16,083 nt of DNA from contig JBEIJQ010000070.1 of NCBI GenBank assembly GCA_040380145.1, positions 1 to 16,083 on the forward strand, given 5' to 3'. This DNA is from JBEIJQ01 sp040380145. Lineage in GTDB: Bacteria > Bacteroidota > Bacteroidia > Chitinophagales > Saprospiraceae. The notes below the pieces were generated by a model. The model ran no database searches, was not told the DNA's origin, and was given only the letters and a program-made list of their open reading frames with translations. A program made the translations under genes and the position numbers. Shown here piece by piece: positions 14,527 to 16,083 of the stretch (positions within the stretch are counted from its first letter, which is position 1; every line of letters starts with the position of its first letter).

Positions 14527-15723
14527 GTGTCGCTGCGTCCCCTTTTTCTCCGGCATCTCGCCCAGACCTCCGATATGCCCCTTTCCTTGGAAATCGCCCG
14601 GGCGGAAGGCATTTACCTGTACGATACCGAGGGCCGACGCTATGCCGACCTGATCTCCGGGATCGGGGTGAGCGCCCTGGGGCATGGCCACCCCGCCGTG
14701 GTTTCGGCCGTGCGCGACCAAGCGGGCCGCTACATGCACACGATGGTGTACGGCGAATATGTGTTGGCGCCCCAGGTGCGGTTGGCCCATTTGCTGGCCG
14801 AGCAATTGCCGGAGTCGTTGGACAGCGTCTATCTGGTCAATTCCGGCGCGGAAGCCACGGAAGGCGCCATGAAACTCGCCAAACGCACCACCGGCCGTTC
14901 GGAGTTTGTATCCATGTACGATGCCTACCACGGAAGCACCCAAGGGGCCCTGAGCCTGATGTCCGACGAGTATTTCACGGCCCCTTTCCGACCGCTGCTG
15001 CCGGGCGTCCGCCACATCCGCTTCAATTGCGATTGGTGCCTGAACGAAATTTCCGAACAAACGGCCGCGGTGATCGTCGAGCCGGTACAGGCCGAGGCGG
15101 GCGTAGTTCCAGGACGCACTGCATGGCTGGCCGCCCTGCGGAAAAGATGCACAGAAGTCGGAGCCCTGCTGGTCTTCGACGAGATCCAGACCGGCTGCGG
15201 ACGAACGGGAAGCCTGTTCGCTTTCCAGTCCTACGGCGTGGTGCCCGACATCTTGCTATTGGCAAAGGGATTCGGCGGCGGAATGCCGATCGGCGCCTTT
15301 GTGGCGGGCAGAGAACTCATGTCCGGCCTTTCGCACGATCCCGTGCTGGGCCACATCACCACTTTCGGCGGCCACCCGGTAAGCGCCGCGGCCGCATGGG
15401 CCACTTTGAACGAACTCGTTTCCGATCCGGCCCTCATCGGCGGGGTCGCCGCCAAAGCGGCCCTGTTCAAGACCTTGCTCGCCCAACACCCCGCCGTGTT
15501 GGATTTCCGGCAAGCGGGCCTGATGATGGCCCTCGAACTGGACAGTTTCGACCGCTGCCTCAAAACCATCCGGGTCGCCCTCGAACGGGGGCTGATCGTT
15601 GACTGGTTCCTGTTCAACAACCGCAGCCTGCGCCTCGCGCCCCCGCTCGTCATCTCCGAACCGGAGATCCGGGACTGTTGCCGGCTGCTGCGGATCGCCT
15701 TGGACCAAGCGCTTTTGGACTGA
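14527..15723 (+). CDS. Class-III PLP-dependent aminotransferase (acetylornithine/ornithine aminotransferase-like)
   Basis: This is a fold-type I, class-III aminotransferase of about 398 residues. It shows SGIGVSALGHGHP near the N-terminus, the phosphate-binding NSGAEATEGAMKLAKR, YHGSTQGALS, Asp218 in VFDEIQTGCGRTG (pairs with the PLP ring nitrogen) and the Schiff-base Lys247 in LLLAKGFGGGMPIGAF. Length and motif order fit the aspartate aminotransferase family annotation (acetylornithine, ornithine, GABA or lysine donors). The substrate cannot be set, because no arginine or lysine pathway genes are near. The start is non-ATG: GTG at 14527 gives SLRPLFLRHLAQTSD, which fits family N-termini. TTG at 14521 is the alternative. 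The first ATG (14575) would cut into conserved sequence. It follows the PagL-like gene by 27 nt with a T8 run between. Confidence 0.9.
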   Translation: MSLRPLFLRHLAQTSDMPLSLEIARAEGIYLYDTEGRRYADLISGIGVSALGHGHPAVVSAVRDQAGRYMHTMVYGEYVLAPQVRLAHLLAEQLPESLDSVYLVNSGAEATEGAMKLAKRTTGRSEFVSMYDAYHGSTQGALSLMSDEYFTAPFRPLLPGVRHIRFNCDWCLNEISEQTAAVIVEPVQAEAGVVPGRTAWLAALRKRCTEVGALLVFDEIQTGCGRTGSLFAFQSYGVVPDILLLAKGFGGGMPIGAFVAGRELMSGLSHDPVLGHITTFGGHPVSAAAAWATLNELVSDPALIGGVAAKAALFKTLLAQHPAVLDFRQAGLMMALELDSFDRCLKTIRVALERGLIVDWFLFNNRSLRLAPPLVISEPEIRDCCRLLRIALDQALLD

Positions 15724-15784
15724 GAAACCCCGAAATTGGTCATCGGATTTTTCGGATTCACCCCCAAGGAGTCCTTTTCGGTGA

Positions 15785-16083
15785 TTTTCAGCGGTAGCGT
15801 TTGGGCGGTTCGCAAGGTGATTTGTTCCTTGTTGGGCTTACTTTTTCTTTTTCTTCTTCCCAAAAAGAAAAAGAAACCAAAGTAAATCCCGATCAAATCC
15901 GGCGCCAGCGCGATTCTTTTGTTCGCGGGCGCGAAAAAAACTCGATTTGCGGGGCTGCGTTGGGGCCTCGGATCAGCGTCGTAAGCCGCAAATCATCCAA
16001 CAGGTTTTTCGCTCAGGCCCGCTACCAAAAGCCGCGCTGTCGGGATTTGCTCGAAGGCCGGCTGGGCCGTAAGAATTCCTTAC
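15785..16083 (-). repeat. Dispersed non-coding repeat, copy B (inverted, runs to window end)
   Basis: The reverse complement of this stretch aligns with 5579-5868 over nearly its full length. It begins with GTAAGGAATTCTTACGGCCC at the window end and closes with CGAACCGCCCAAACGCTACC, which in copy B lies at 15793-15812. It has a T-rich/A-rich hairpin at 15841-15873 where copy A has its 17-bp hairpin. It may continue beyond the window. The stretch 15724-15784 between the aminotransferase and the repeat holds only a weak CCGAAA/TTTCGG inverted repeat. Confidence 0.85.
15841..15873. repeat. Stem-loop within repeat copy B
   Basis: CTTTTTCTTTTT (15841-15852) and AAAAAGAAAAAG (15862-15873) form a perfect 12-bp stem with a 9-nt loop. 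It occupies the same place in the repeat as the hairpin in copy A, though its sequence and loop differ. Confidence 0.65.

Noticed and set aside
15231..15896. Minus-strand open frame overlapping the aminotransferase and repeat copy B
   Set aside because: It is antisense to a clear gene, and its N-terminal part is translated repeat and hairpin sequence.
5579..16083. The repeat pair as the ends of a composite transposon
   Set aside because: The copies encode no transposase, have diverged from each other, and enclose housekeeping genes (recG, nadE, tRNA-Lys).

Overview
The window looks like chromosomal DNA of a GC-rich member of the Bacteroidota. The signs are the gene families (a Bacteroidota-type RecG, an S9 prolyl oligopeptidase with a secretion signal, a PagL-like outer-membrane protein and an Rpn/PDDEXK transposase-like nuclease), starts that lack Shine-Dalgarno sequences and follow A/T-rich leaders, and several Bacteroidota-type promoters (TAnnTTTG, two of them with TTTG 20 nt upstream). 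Coding DNA is GC-rich while the gaps are rich in A and T runs. A lineage such as Saprospirales would fit, but that is a guess.

Layout. 1-222 is the 3' end of a methylmalonyl-CoA mutase-type gene. 286-2739 is pheT. Converging on it with a 9-nt gap is a minus-strand pair: an alanine-racemase-fold PLP enzyme (5308-4121) followed by a D-arabinono-1,4-lactone oxidase-type flavoenzyme (4044-2749). A promoter with a perfect palindrome lies just upstream of this pair. 5309-6196 is about 890 bp with no convincing gene; it holds palindromes and one copy (A) of a roughly 290-bp dispersed repeat. On the plus strand follow recG (split by a +1 frameshift at a T9 run), a secreted S9 peptidase, glutamine-dependent NAD+ synthetase (7 nt downstream), tRNA-Lys(UUU) with its own promoter and terminator, an Rpn/PDDEXK-family protein with a 7 x 21-bp repeat, a PagL-like lipid A deacylase (3 nt downstream) and a class-III aminotransferase. 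The window ends inside a second copy (B) of the dispersed repeat, in inverted orientation to copy A.

How it fits together. Most genes are housekeeping: phenylalanine tRNA charging, DNA repair, NAD synthesis and lysine tRNA. The PLP enzyme/flavoenzyme pair looks like a small metabolic operon under its own operator. The nuclease and the PagL-like protein are probably co-transcribed, though no functional link is evident. The most unusual features are the inverted repeat pair bracketing about 9.9 kb, the recG frameshift at a homopolymer run, and the operator-like palindromes in the large gap. I did not see a CRISPR array, a complete insertion sequence or a recognisable defence system.
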